Below are positions 32,101 through 43,272 of a DNA stretch of 64,000 nucleotides, in pieces (positions within the stretch are counted from its first letter, which is position 1; each line of letters opens with the position of its first letter). The DNA is from Fusarium oxysporum f. sp. lycopersici 4287 (taxonomy: Eukaryota; Ascomycota; Sordariomycetes; Hypocreales; Nectriaceae). A program made the translations under genes and the position numbers. The notes below the pieces were generated by a model. It ran no database searches. It had not been told where the DNA came from and was given only the letters and a program-made list of their open reading frames with translations. The stretch is from positions 537,295-601,294 of the forward strand of contig NC_030991.1 of assembly GCF_000149955.1 (NCBI RefSeq), given 5' to 3'.

Positions 32101-32694
32101 TTAACAGAACTGTCTGCTGTTCTGATCCTGCACCATGAAGCCAGACACGCCAAATTTGTCGGGGATCGTTCCCGCCGCGTCCAGGAAAGTCAACGGTGCA
32201 GGGGCTCCAGCCTGCGGGTTATTCGCAACCTGCAATAGATTAAAGTCCTTGCTGTTCGCCAAGTTGTACTTAAGCGTAACGTCAGTCGGCAGGTTGGGAC
32301 TGCTGTATAGAGTGCACGACCGCTTGCCACCATCCTCCGGCATGAATATATGCTTCCACACCCAGTTCGTGCACTTATTGGGTTCCTCTAAACACTTGGC
32401 GGCGCAGTCGCAAGCGGTCTTGAAGCCGTCCTTGAAGAAGAAGTGTTGCTCTGTGACGACGCCTGTCATATCGATACCCTGATAGTACCGGACGCAGCCG
32501 CCCTCTCGTTTGGGAGCCTGAAGGTTGGGGAAGCGGTCTTTGGTGATCTTGCCCTTGCAGATCGCCCAGTCCGAGTAGTGGTCAAAGTCTGGGAAGATGT
32601 TGCTGTCTGGATTGTCGTAAGGAGTGGAGTTGAGGGGAACGGCCAAGGCAGCGGAGGCGAGGAGGGCAGAGAGCACAGCGGTGGTGAAATGCAT
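32101..32694 (-). CDS. secreted cysteine-containing protein
   Basis: 197 residues, no intron. It starts MHFTTAVLSALLASAALAVP, a clear signal peptide. The mature part has a central CDCAAKCLEEPNKCTNWVWK motif, like the cysteine and tryptophan core of PAN/apple-type modules, plus flanking cysteines and a C-terminal Cys. The first 18 residues are similar to those of the protein at 27156. It is probably extracellular; an effector or adhesion role is speculation. The start codon is followed by an unbroken frame and the promoter side is free of repeats. Confidence 0.7.
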   Translation of the reverse strand: MHFTTAVLSALLASAALAVPLNSTPYDNPDSNIFPDFDHYSDWAICKGKITKDRFPNLQAPKREGGCVRYYQGIDMTGVVTEQHFFFKDGFKTACDCAAKCLEEPNKCTNWVWKHIFMPEDGGKRSCTLYSSPNLPTDVTLKYNLANSKDFNLLQVANNPQAGAPAPLTFLDAAGTIPDKFGVSGFMVQDQNSRQFC

Positions 32695-34942
32695 TTTATC
32701 GAGAGGATTAAGCTGATAAGTGAAGATAGATGTGGTTGAGTTGATTTGTTTTGTTAAGTAAGTGATTGATAGTAGTGATGCTGGTGAGAATTGGGATTTT
32801 TGCTAGGACCTTGACGACCGTTATATATACTTTTGAATCAACAGATAAGTACAGCTAGATTATTTTAATCTAAAGGATGTCACTTACACCTCTAGCAGCA
32901 ATATGACAATTAGAGCCCGGAGACCGCATGATCCGACCACACAAGACCTGTGCGGCTGTGCCCTAGCCTATCAGAGCGGGGAGGACATTGAGAAGGGGCT
33001 TTAGCCATACTAGTTAGGCCAGGTCGATAGACGAGACATACACTTTAAGCAGACCAGGCTCTTCTAGGAATAGCCTGTTGAGGCTCAACACTTTTGCGGC
33101 TTGACCCTGGTGTTGACAGCCCCGATGGCTGGGCAGCATACCTTTTCTATATTTGATAAGGCTGTAGCATCGATGTGATTCGGTATTGGAAACCCTAAAG
33201 ATAGCGACCGAGGTTCTAGATCTCAAGCCACGGCGCCTTCTCACAACGGGGATTCAGACATCCACGTCAGCCCAGAATGATTGCGTCACTATGAATTATT
33301 CTACTTAGAGTTTTGGAACAACAGGAATTTGGAGCGCTGAAAGCCTCATCAGTGAGGCCAATCTGATCGCCCAGTATCCACTATGCCGCTTAGTGCGACG
33401 TAGTCAATTCATTTATACTGTGATGTTTCTCCGACTTGACTGCTAGCCTCAGGGGGCTCTTTTCATGCTCTACATAGAACTTTTGTTCATGCTCATGATT
33501 CTTTTGACAATCTTTCGCGCCTAGCTATCCCTATCTTAGGCATTAACGTCAACTTCACATATGTCTAGAAGCAGCTTAACGACAAACTCACGTCCTCTCG
33601 CCGCGCCACACAAGGTGTAACGCTGCGATCTATGTAAATGCCGGGGCAATTTGTGTTCTGTTTCGCATCTCTGGCTTCCCTGCACAACGAAGCGAGCCGT
33701 TGTGCTGAACGGATTTTTCACGATTTCGTGGTTACTTCTTCTTTTTCTTTTCTTTCTTTTCTCTTTTCTTTTTTTTTTTTGATTGGTTATAATCCCAAGA
33801 AACATAACTCAATCAACACCAAGATGACCCATTTGGTCTTCTTATTCGCTAAAGCGCTTTAGTATGGGCTGTGCAGCCGATGCAAACCATTTGACCAACT
33901 AAGCTCAACAGCTGTTATACAGGATTCGGGCGAAAAATTGCACAGCTATTTTACCATTCTACATCCCGATTGCTTGGAGCCGACTCTTCTCGCACTCAAC
34001 AATTCAGTATCATTCGAGCAGGGCCACTCACCTAGACCTGTAAGGATATTATTTGAAGAGGGGTATCGATTCTTGCGTTATTCGCGTTCTACCGCAATGA
34101 AGGCTAGTAGGGGAGATCGTGCTAACATGCACGGTTGGGAAATTGCAATCAGAATGAAGAACAAGTAAGGGCATGATAATCTTACCCGAATATAGCAGAA
34201 CCTCGCTACGTGCACGGGCCAAATTCTGTGTAATTAGGCACATTACAGCGAGCCCTTGATACAGTAGAGTTAGGCTTGTGCGAAAAGGGGACGATTGGTG
34301 ATGAGGCAAGGAGAGCACTTTTTATAAATAGTAGGAAGATCTACGTGGCAGCTGTCAGAAGTAAAGAAGCTACATAATAGGAAAGGATATTCGAGCGGCA
34401 TGTCGAAATCTTTCTGCTGGTACAGTAACCGTTGCTCTCATCTTATATTTCAAGTAGAAGAGAGAGTCGTACTTCGAATCACATAGCGTTATCCGGGACA
34501 CGCGACAACCGGCAATTGCGCCCACGCAAAAAATTGTTTCCAGTGGGGATATTAACATATACCCCGTCTTGGTTTGCCGATGGGTATTGATGACCAGAGC
34601 CAAAGAAATTGCAGGGTGTGGTAGATCGGTGCTAGCGTCTCACCACTCCAAAATAAGATTTAATCGAGGTATTTATTGGAAGATCTTGGGCATTTTAATC
34701 TCTTTCTAACTCTCTAGTGTGGCGGCTTATGGTAAGACGGGATAATAGAAAGCCGTCTTCTGATGATCTGGATCTGAATTTTCTGAGAATAGGGCGAGTG
34801 GTCGGGAGGGGACAGGGAGCTTAAGATAGCTATAAAATGCTACTAAATGCCCAAGAACGCAGGAATGAAAAGCACCTATTTACTGTCAATAAATAAGGAC
34901 CTTCAATCACACTCTCAAATAAACCCCAATCACTACCTCAGG
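32695..34942. other. 2.2 kb with no intact gene; one ankyrin remnant
   Basis: Near 33536-33620 the minus strand reads LCGAARGREFVVKLLLDICE followed by VDVNA, the end of an ankyrin repeat with nothing intact around it, so an ankyrin gene probably decayed here. A CTTTT-rich tract lies at 33735-33780. The rest is unassigned. Confidence 0.4.
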
Positions 34943-35260
34943 ATGAGACTCTTTTCAACCCTTATGATCTTGACCATAATTGGTCTTGCACAAGCCTGGT
35001 CTATCAACTTCTTTGCCGAAAAAGGCGACAAAATGAAACGGGTTAGTGCCAATGGAACCAAGAGAGGCAACTGCATCAACCTTCGCTCGGATTACGACTG
35101 GGTTACAACTTCCATCACCTTTTATCCTCAGACGCCTGCTTGGCCGGACCCAAATGGATACACAGCATACAGCAAGGCCAACTGCAAGGGCACGGCATAC
35201 TATGGAGTAGAGGGACAGCAGAACCCAAAGAGGAGGTTCAGGAGTTATAGGGTGAAATAA
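34943..35260 (+). CDS. small secreted protein
   Basis: 105 residues from the ATG at 34943, chosen because it begins a signal peptide (MRLFSTLMILTIIGLAQAWS); the frame is open upstream to 34847 but that part looks non-coding. The mature part has two cysteines (RGNCINL and KANCKG), many aromatics and a basic C-terminus (RRFRSYRVK). The Y-D-W-V-T-T-S-I arrangement is loosely like a beta/gamma-crystallin motif, but this is weak. Third secreted-protein candidate in 8 kb. Confidence 0.6.
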   Translation: MRLFSTLMILTIIGLAQAWSINFFAEKGDKMKRVSANGTKRGNCINLRSDYDWVTTSITFYPQTPAWPDPNGYTAYSKANCKGTAYYGVEGQQNPKRRFRSYRVK

Positions 35261-36057
35261 ATCCTGGCACTTGTACTAGAAAGCTGATACTAGGCTATCC
35301 TATCAGTTTGTATGTGGACACCTACCTTTAACATTTGAAGGTAAAGATTTGGAGCTAAGGGTGGATAGTAGTCAAAGACAACTTGAGGGATTTAACATGT
35401 TAAGACATCGTACTTTCTCACACATATCAACATCATATTTTGACCGACTCGAACTAGACTAAATGTGATTTAAAACTCATTAATACTGGATCAAAGCATA
35501 TAATAAGACCTCCAGACTCACCTTATTTATATTTCTATAAGTAATTTCTGCTCGTTGTTTGTATATTCATCTTTCAAATTGTTGACCTCGTCGTCGACCT
35601 CGAGTATTACTAGTCACTTAGATTCTAGTGGATATATGGGGTCCCCATAAGGCACATGACGACGCAATCGCATAATCTGAGTCTCGCCTGGTCCTCTGCC
35701 TGAGAATCCCGCCTGATTCATATCCTGTTAATTGCACTGCCTGCGTACTTAAGAATCACCCCCAATTCATATCCTGCTATTCTTACCTCCTACTCTATTG
35801 TATACTGGATTTAATATGGAGAGACCAACAAAGCGTGGATGACCACGCAAATATGCAACAGCCAAGGAAAAAGCGATATCAGATTATTAACACCAGCAGA
35901 ACAAGCAGCAGGAAGCAGCTAGAGATAAGGGCCTACCCTATAGCAATTTCCATAACTTGCACTATCCTATCCAGTCAAAAACCTTCCTTTGTCATCACAC
36001 TTTCTTGGCATACAAGTGTTAAGAAAGTGGCCCTGTCTACACCTAAATCCTTAACAA
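35261..36057. other. intergenic, probably including LINE 5' UTR
   Basis: The boundary of the LINE on this side could not be fixed, since no target duplication partner of the 3' flank was found. The last 200 bases before ORF1 are probably element sequence. Confidence 0.4.
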
Positions 36058-36108
36058 GTGCACAACAAACGACTCAACCTGCGCTTTGCGCAGTCGCAAG
36101 CTGCGGCG

Positions 36109-37752
36109 ATGGCCTCGTTTTCGACGAGCCCGCCCGCTGCCCCAGACCCCTTCGATTTAGGGATCCACACTCCCGCTAATCTGAATCGAGGAGCCCGTGC
36201 AGCTCTCTTGCAGAATAGCCCTGCGACCGTGAATGGCACCATTGGTGTTTTACCCGTTCCCAGGCAGATGGCCCAGACTCCATCCTCACCACTCAACGCC
36301 GCCGCCACTACCACCACAGCTACGGAAGGAGCTGAGCGTGCCAGTCCCGTATCCACTTTTGAACAACGACCAATCTCTATCGTCGAATCAGCCAACGATC
36401 TCGCGCGAGAACACGCGGAAGAGTATAACACCAAGCTGATGGTGTTCCGGGCCTTCTGTACCAAGTTTGAAGAAGCGGCCCAGCAATTCGTCACCGGACC
36501 GCAACGACGCTTCGCTCAGCAATTTGCCAATGATTTCCTCGGTTTTTGGAAACGAGAGCTCTCCTGCTCCGGACCTGTGACCCCCAAGCCTACATACAGC
36601 AGCGTGGCCGCTGCCGCGCCTCCCACTGACCATGACCGTCTGACCTACAGACAACAACAACAACATAAAGGCCGACAAACAGATCCACCTCATCGCCAAG
36701 GGCAACAGACGACCATCGCCCCACCCCGACAAGACCTCCGTGTCTTTATCCGTCTAGAAGCCGGAGCTCCGGCCAGGGCCCACAGTAGCTATGCCATCCG
36801 GACTCTGATCCGGGAGAAGCTCGGCGCTGTCTCAGACAAGATCCGGCAGGTGTTCCAGGTCAGATCGGGATGGGCCGTTCTGGCGGCCGACTCGGTAACA
36901 CGCGACTTTCTGGTAGAAAAGCAAGCTGAGTGGGCCGCTGAACTGGGAGCTACAGCAGTAGAAACGAACAAGGAATGGTTCACCTATGTGGTCTCAGACG
37001 TTCCTACAAGACTGTCTGACTTTTACGGAAATGAGGTGGATAGTGACAGCGTCGTCAGCGACGAGATAGAAATCCAGACTGGGCTCAAGCCCATTGACGT
37101 ACGTACCGGAAGACAGTTCTCGGATAACCCCTTGACCAAGGCCCTACTTGTGTCCTTTCTAAAGCCCACAAAAAGATTCTGGTCTCTTTTCGGCAGTAGC
37201 GCAGCTAGACTTGTTGACAAAACCGACCGACCTAGACAATGTGAGAAGTGCTGGGGACACCATTTTGCCCGCAACTGTCACAGACAGCCAGTTTGCCGAC
37301 GCTGTGGTGAGACCGGCCACCTCGTAGACGATTGCATCGCACCAGAACAGTGCGTCAACTGCTTGGGCCCCCATCAGGCCAACTTTCGTAGGTGCCCAGC
37401 TCGGCCAAAGACAGTGCACGGCGTGCTCCGCCGACTGACTAAAGAGCAACGAAAACATGTCAGGGTCGTTGGTGCGGAGACATACCGACAACGACACCAA
37501 GAACCACAGTCGGCATCGCATCAGGAAGCCCAGCAGGGCATGGCTGAGCGACAAAACGAGGATGTCACATCACAAGAACGACCGAACGCTCGTGCTCCAA
37601 GCCCAGCTGTATCAGGAGCACCTTCGTGCATCATGGTGGCCACGACCCCTCATGCTGGCTATGAAGCAGAGGAAGAACCCGAACAGCCCAGGCCAGGCTC
37701 ACCGCGAAAGCGCCGAATAGTTCTCATTAATCGCTCGCATGGCCAGGAATAG
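36109..37752 (+). CDS. LINE ORF1, gag-like nucleic acid-binding protein
   Basis: About 547 residues from the ATG at 36109 (frame open from 36058). An Ala/Pro-rich N-terminus is followed by a helical centre and three CCHC knuckles in a row: CEKCWGHHFARNC, CRRCGETGHLVDDC and CVNCLGPHQANFRRC. The C-terminal tail is Pro/Arg-rich. In Tad-type elements it binds element RNA as an RNP. The stop overlaps the ORF2 start by 14 bases (ATGGCCAGGAATAG), suggesting coupled re-initiation. Confidence 0.9.
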   Translation: MASFSTSPPAAPDPFDLGIHTPANLNRGARAALLQNSPATVNGTIGVLPVPRQMAQTPSSPLNAAATTTTATEGAERASPVSTFEQRPISIVESANDLAREHAEEYNTKLMVFRAFCTKFEEAAQQFVTGPQRRFAQQFANDFLGFWKRELSCSGPVTPKPTYSSVAAAAPPTDHDRLTYRQQQQHKGRQTDPPHRQGQQTTIAPPRQDLRVFIRLEAGAPARAHSSYAIRTLIREKLGAVSDKIRQVFQVRSGWAVLAADSVTRDFLVEKQAEWAAELGATAVETNKEWFTYVVSDVPTRLSDFYGNEVDSDSVVSDEIEIQTGLKPIDVRTGRQFSDNPLTKALLVSFLKPTKRFWSLFGSSAARLVDKTDRPRQCEKCWGHHFARNCHRQPVCRRCGETGHLVDDCIAPEQCVNCLGPHQANFRRCPARPKTVHGVLRRLTKEQRKHVRVVGAETYRQRHQEPQSASHQEAQQGMAERQNEDVTSQERPNARAPSPAVSGAPSCIMVATTPHAGYEAEEEPEQPRPGSPRKRRIVLINRSHGQE

Positions 37753-39973
37753 ATATTCTCAAACACGAAAGAACGACAGGAAGCCGCTCAGGAACTTCCA
37801 GGCCAACGTCGGCAAGATCCCTCCGGCCCACGACTGCGCCCTGGCGCTGGCCGACTCGGAACAATATGACGTTGTGCTCTTGCAAGAGCCGTGGACGGCT
37901 CACACAGAGACCCGCACTTTAACTAAGACTCACCCTGCATACGACACATTTACGCCGGTCGACATGTGGAACAGCAACGATACTCGGCCTAGAGTGATGA
38001 CATATGTCCGACGAGACCCAAGACTTCTTGCTGACCAGATTCGGCCTTTTCAGACTCGTGATATCCTTTGGCTCACAATCAACGACCTGACGATCGTCAA
38101 CTTCTATCGTCAGAACGACGAGAGGGACGCCCTAGACACGCTATTTCAATGGTCTGTCCCGGAACGTTGCCTCGTAGCTGGCGATTTCAATGCCAGACAT
38201 CGTAGCTGGCAAACAGGCCAAACTACGAACCGGGGCCAAGAGATAGCAGGATGGGTGTCTGAGAATGACCTCAGCCTTCTCAACACTTTAGACATCCCAA
38301 CAAACCCGTACGGCAACACAATCGATCTTGCCTTTACTAACCTACCACTTGCTGAAGCTGTCGTCGAGGACCATCTCGCCACCAGCTCTGACCACTTCAC
38401 GCTCAGCCTGACTTTCCCAGACGTCAGATCGACTCCGGTGCAGCCAGGCAAGATTCGAGTGACGACGGAAGACGAGCTTAAACGATTCGTCGAGATCGTA
38501 GAGCTTGGCGCTACAGGAATACCCCTGACAGATTCGACCCCCGAGGAGCTGGACGAGCTTGCCTCTTCACTTGTGAGTCTACTAACATCAGCAGCAAAAG
38601 CGTCTGGGAAGCCCGCACGGGAAGGCGGACGTCCGGCTCCCTGGTGGACCGAGGAGTGCGCCGACGCCGCGGCTGCTTTTCGAGCCATCAGAAGAAGCTA
38701 CCTGCTCGGCTTCAACCAGGATGTTCAGATCGCCAAAAGAGGCTTTCATCGTGTGGTCCGTCGGGCCAAGAGGCGCTATTGGCGTAACCTCATCGATGGA
38801 TTCTCCAGCAGTAGCGACGTTTTCAAAGCTGTCCGGTGGCTAAAGTCCCCAGGAGCCTTCCAGCCGCCACCTCTACAGGTCGATAACGTCGTGTACGAAA
38901 GCCAGATGGATAAAGCCAACGCACTCCGACAGGCCACGCTTGAACGAAGAACTGCGGAGGACGACATCGCAAACGCATGGACGCCAGTATTCCCACCTAG
39001 ATCGATCCCATTCTCTCCCGAAATCTCTCTGGAGGAGGCGCAATATGCAACTTGTCACACAGGCAATACATCCCCAGGGTCAGACAACATCACAGTCAAA
39101 CTTCTTGAAGCAGTATGGCATACCATCGGTACACACGTCCGTCGTCTCTTCGAAAGATGCCTTACCATAGGCCATCATCCAAAACCATTCAAGGAGGCGG
39201 AGGTGGTCATGATCGCGAAACCGGGACGGAGAGACCTTACCGAACCACGAGCATGGCGACCCACCTCACTGCTCTCCTGTCTTGGTAAGGGACTAGAACG
39301 ACTGATCGCGCGCCGCCTAGCCTGGGCAGCCGTTCACTACAGCGTCCTTCATCCGCAGCAAGCTGGGGCGCTCCCCAAGAGGTCGGCAACAGACTTGGTA
39401 ACTGCTCTGGTCTATGATATTGAAGAAGCGTTTGCACGCAAGAAGGTGGCGACTCTAGTCACAATGGACGTCCAAGGTGCTTTCGACACCGTCATGCGCA
39501 ACAGGCTCGTCCTGCGTCTTCGTGAGCAAGGCTGGCCTAATCACCTGGCTCGCTGGGCCGGCTCCTTCATGGGCGGCCGGTCGGCGCGTGTCAGGTACCA
39601 AGACACAGTCACGCCCTCTTCTCCCCTTCAGTGCGGCCTCCCTCAGGGGTCGCCGGTATCGCCAATCCTCTTTCTGCTCTACACTGAGCCAATCTATCGA
39701 CTAGGGAACCCTCAGGGTCGCTTCGGCTATGCAGACGACACGGCCATCCTGCCCATAGGCGACACAGTAGACGATACTTCTGCCATGGCATCTAGTTCCA
39801 TCGCCGAGATGGTGCGATGGGGCGCGGAGAATGGCGTGTCCTTCGACCCAAAGAAGACCGAAGTCATGCACTTCTCCCGCAGCAAACTCAGGACTGCGCC
39901 GGCAGTACGCCACGGCGATGTCGAGAAATACCCTGAGCCAGGATGCAGGGAGCTTTCCACATGCCTGATTTGA
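37739..39973 (+). pseudogene. LINE ORF2, 5' part: endonuclease and reverse transcriptase
   Basis: 744 residues. An APE-type endonuclease (VVLLQEPWTA, CLVAGDFNARHRSW, SSDHFTLSL) is followed by a linker and an RT with a VTMDVQGAFDTV motif, GLPQGSPVSPILFLLY and the catalytic FGYADDTAIL. The frame leaves LINE sequence at about 39950 and stops at 39973, where unrelated sequence has replaced the region linking RT to RNase H. Up to there the frame shows no lesion. Confidence 0.88.
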
Positions 39974-40196
39974 TCAGCAAGGTGTCACGCATACGGCTTT
40001 GCAACGACATGGCATGGCAATGGCGAACTTTCTGAAACCAGCGCCTATCACAGCAAATAGCTGGACTATTGAGATTGGTTCAGCATCTTGACTTGGTTGG
40101 TCAGAACAAGCTTCCTACCACCGTGCAGACACAACATTACACTGCAGCCGGCTCCATAAGGCAAAATAATTTGGCAATTCTTGAACTACATCCTAC
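39955..40196. other. unrelated segment replacing part of LINE ORF2
   Basis: About 240 bases with no LINE-like translation in any frame, between the end of RT homology (DVEKYPEP) and its resumption (PTKDLPSSNQHL). No terminal repeats or flanking duplication were found, and it matches nothing else I recognised in the window. Confidence 0.5.
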
Positions 40197-40267
40197 GAAA
40201 GATCTACCATCGAGTAACCAGCATCTCGTGCAAATAATGACAAAAGCCATGAAACAGGCTATGAAGG

Positions 40268-40446
40268 TGTCGCACTGAGCGTGCTTAAAGGGTTAGAGTG
40301 AATATGATGAGCAGCAGCAAATGTGTTGATTGATTGTTCTTCTGTGTGGGGTATTCCATCCCACAGGTTTTACTTTAAATCACCCAGCTTGATTACTAAG
40401 GGCTGTTGTTCCTGAGGATCATTGAGACCATGCCTGGCCTGCGACA
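40268..40446 (-). repeat. solo LTR of the Copia family inside the LINE
   Basis: 179 bp from TGTCGCACTG to CCTGCGACA on the plus strand, the same orientation as the Copia element at 58.5 kb. Target duplication GAAGG at 40263-40267 and 40447-40451. Removing it joins LINE codons KQAMK and AILPVW in frame. Confidence 0.95.
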
Positions 40447-41682
40447 GAAGGCCATTCTTCCCGTCTGGAAGACGACACCCATCACCGTCCTCCACAGGGA
40501 AAGCGGGATACCACCAGTCGATCAATTGCTTGACGCGAGGCGACTTAGGTTCTCCGCACGACTCAAATCGCTGGATGAGGCTCATCCTCTGGCGATCCGA
40601 ACGCGCCCGCCTGACAGCCTACTTACCACGACCTCATCAAACGAAGATATCAAATACAGGCAGAGAGCAGCGTCAGGACGCGCCTTCGACGTGCAAACGA
40701 ACTCTTTGCACCCTGCACGCGGCCGAAACTCGTCTATCGATGCTTCCATCAAGAACAGATGCCTCCGCTTCAGATGGCGTCAGAAGACAAATCGGCCGAC
40801 GCCTTTTCCCATTGGGTCGAGTCTCTCGCCCCGCTCACCTTGGTCGTATACTCGGATGGCTCTCTTTCCTCAGAAGGGGCTGCCAGCTATGGCTTCACCA
40901 TCCATCAGAACAATATCCCCATCTTTGACGGATCAGGTCGCCTCGGACCTGCTGAGGTTTTCGATGCTGAAGCTACCGGGGCTTGGGAGGGCCTGAAGGC
41001 TGCTCTAAACCTGCGAGGTTTAGCAACACAGAATATATTCATCTGCCTAGATAACCTGGCAGCCGCCACGTGTCTACGAGGGACTCCTTCTGAATCCTCT
41101 CAAAACGTCTTTCTCGAGTTCCAAGCTCTGACGACATCGCATGGAGCCATCCAAGTTCGCTGGGTGCCAGGGCACTCCAACATCCCTGGCAACGAACAGG
41201 CCGACAAGCTGGCAAAGGCAGCGTCATCGCTCCCCGAGCCCGAAGGCGCTCAACCGACGCTGGCTTACCTACGAAGAATCGCAAGACAGAAGCCCAAAGA
41301 AGCGTTCGAGGCGTGGTGGTCCACCTCCGCTCCTGAGCAGTACAAAAGACTCAATTTCAAGGCGACTACAGGCTGTTCGCCGGAGCTGTCGCTCCCGCGT
41401 GCAGCGCTGCACCACCTCCTGGCAGCCAGATCCCTCCACGGGGACTTCGCCGCGTACCACGAGAGATTCAACCACGACGATGCACGCCTACTTTGCTCAT
41501 GTGGCCGACGCAAAGCACCGGATCACATCTTCTACTGCAGAAAGGTACCGCCACGTCATCGGATGAGGCTGACACCCTCACCGAACGCAGCAGTCAATCT
41601 AGCAGTAGGAAAAGACTTCACCAAATTCATCGACCTGTCCAAGAACAGCGCGTTCTTTGGAAAGATCTGCCCTCGTCATTAG
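40447..41682 (+). pseudogene. LINE ORF2, 3' part: RNase H and zinc region
   Basis: The sequence resumes AILPVWKTTPITVLHRESGI in one frame, shifts by a 1-bp deletion near 40620, and then runs intact through RNase H I: LVVYSDGSLS, IFICLDNLAAATC and VRWVPGHSNIPGNEQADKLA. It ends with CSCGRRKAPDHIFYC and a stop at 41682. The catalytic D, E-like and D positions of RNase H appear present. Confidence 0.88.
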
Positions 41683-42204
41683 GCGACGCCGACCAGAGAA
41701 GCACTTGCGACTCTCATTCCTTCTCTTCTCACATCTCTTTTGTAGACCTTTTCTTTCTCTCTTTATCTTTCTCTTACCTGTTCTCGACCAGATGAAGGGT
41801 GTTACCACGCCCTCCATCTGGTCGTGACCACCTTGAGGCAGTCTCGGGCTGCCGCATGCACAGGCTGATCTCAGCCCTCCTAACACCAGGCTCCATAAGC
41901 AACTGCGATATGCCAGCCGCGCCTTGTCATCCCGCTGACGGGTAACAGGCTCGATAAAATGCGCCATTTGTGCCGATGATATGCTGGATCGAGTGCGGTT
42001 CACTGACGCGTTTGCAGAAATTGAATTCTGAGGGAAAGACTAATTTCGCGTCGCGAATGACTAAACCTTTATGTCCAATAGCATCTCTGTAATTAGCGTG
42101 TAGATAGATTCCGACTTCTCTAGCCCAGCACGTCCTGTGCCCCAGTAGGGGACTTTCGGAGCCGATGACCCCCCGGACGAAAACCATACATAACATAACA
42201 TAAA

Positions 42205-43272
42205 TTCAACCGATGGTCAACGTTGAAAGCATCTAGGTGGAATTGAAACAATCAATGCGAGTGTCAAATGGAATTGATTGAATTGATGCACGTGACTTCA
42301 ACTTCCATAAAATTGACGGGATTGAGTTGATGGTTGAATTGATCGCCAGCCTGGTGCAGGCCGTGCAGTCACAAAGCCAAGAGGAAATTGAATTACAATC
42401 GATTCTGAACTGGGAAATAACAATCAATTTGTTTTCCGTATTTCTAGTGCCTCGTTGTGAGGGGATTGAAAAGTAGCATTTTGTATGGGGAAACTTTTTT
42501 TTTTTTGCTTGCTGGTAGGTGGACTCATTGACCAATGGTATCAAAGTGCTCCGCAAATCCCTCGCAGCCCAAAGAACGCCCCACCAAAACCACAGTTGCA
42601 CGGAAGCCCCGTTTATTGTGAACTCATCCTCCCGGATTAACGGCCCGGCTGCTCCTTGTCGACAGCGCCAGATGAGGCCTAATAAATGGCGGATGCAGGG
42701 GTCGAAGCGACAAATGCCGGGATGACATCGTCTAAACGTTTATCTGGAGTTAAGCTCAATGTCCGTCTGGCGTCAGGCGGGGCACGTCAGCAACTTGCAT
42801 AAAATTCGCGCTTCTGACTGGTCAAGGACGCCCACATGATCACATTAGGAACATGCCACCGACCTTCAGCCAGAAAAGGCGCCAAACAGCCGGTGATGAC
42901 TCACGTTGTTCGAGGCTCATTTTGCATTAGCTGGCACATTTGGCGATGTAAGAATCTTTTCACCTCTGGTCCGCGAGCCCAGCTGCCCGGAAAAGCTGTG
43001 AGAAAGGCGGTCAGACGGCGCGATATGGGGCCGAGATGATCTGCGCCCTATCGCGAAAAATTCATGAATAATTTATAATCGATAATTTTTCAGGAGGGTG
43101 TCGTCACGATATTCACGATGCGGCCCATCAATATAAATTGCTTCCCCATGATGGCAGTTCGTCCGGATCATGAGCAGGCCAGCCCACGATTCGCGTCGCT
43201 CAAATTGCAAGCCACATCCATCAACATCAACTACCGATACCGATCGCCATTGTCACGATCCAGCTCGCAGCT
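42205..43272. other. intergenic; A/T-rich repeats and promoter of the arrestin-like gene
   Basis: 42230-42430 is rich in ATTGAATTGAT units in both orientations, and a GATCGCCAGCCTG stretch resembles one at 15119 next to the dead pogo element, so an old repeat is likely. A TATAAAT near 43131 lies about 140 bases before the next gene. No gene is seen. Confidence 0.4.

Larger units (their letters stand above)
36058..42204 (+). mobile_element. Tad-type LINE (non-LTR retrotransposon), nearly full length
   Basis: ORF1 with zinc knuckles, ORF2 with endonuclease, reverse transcriptase and RNase H, and a 3' UTR ending in an ATAAC-repeat tail (CATACATAACATAACATAA near 42185-42203). The order fits the Tad clade of fungal LINEs. 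ORF2 is broken by an unrelated segment (39955-40196), a solo LTR with duplication (40268-40446) and a 1-bp deletion near 40620, so this copy is dead although ORF1 and the RT part are intact. Confidence 0.9.

Noticed and set aside
36233..37554. Several overlapping frames opposite or shifted to LINE ORF1
   Set aside because: Shadows of a GC-rich coding region; ORF1 has three zinc knuckles in its own frame.
42233..42601. 122-residue minus-strand frame
   Set aside because: Made of ATTGAATTGAT-type simple sequence next to the LINE tail; not protein-like.
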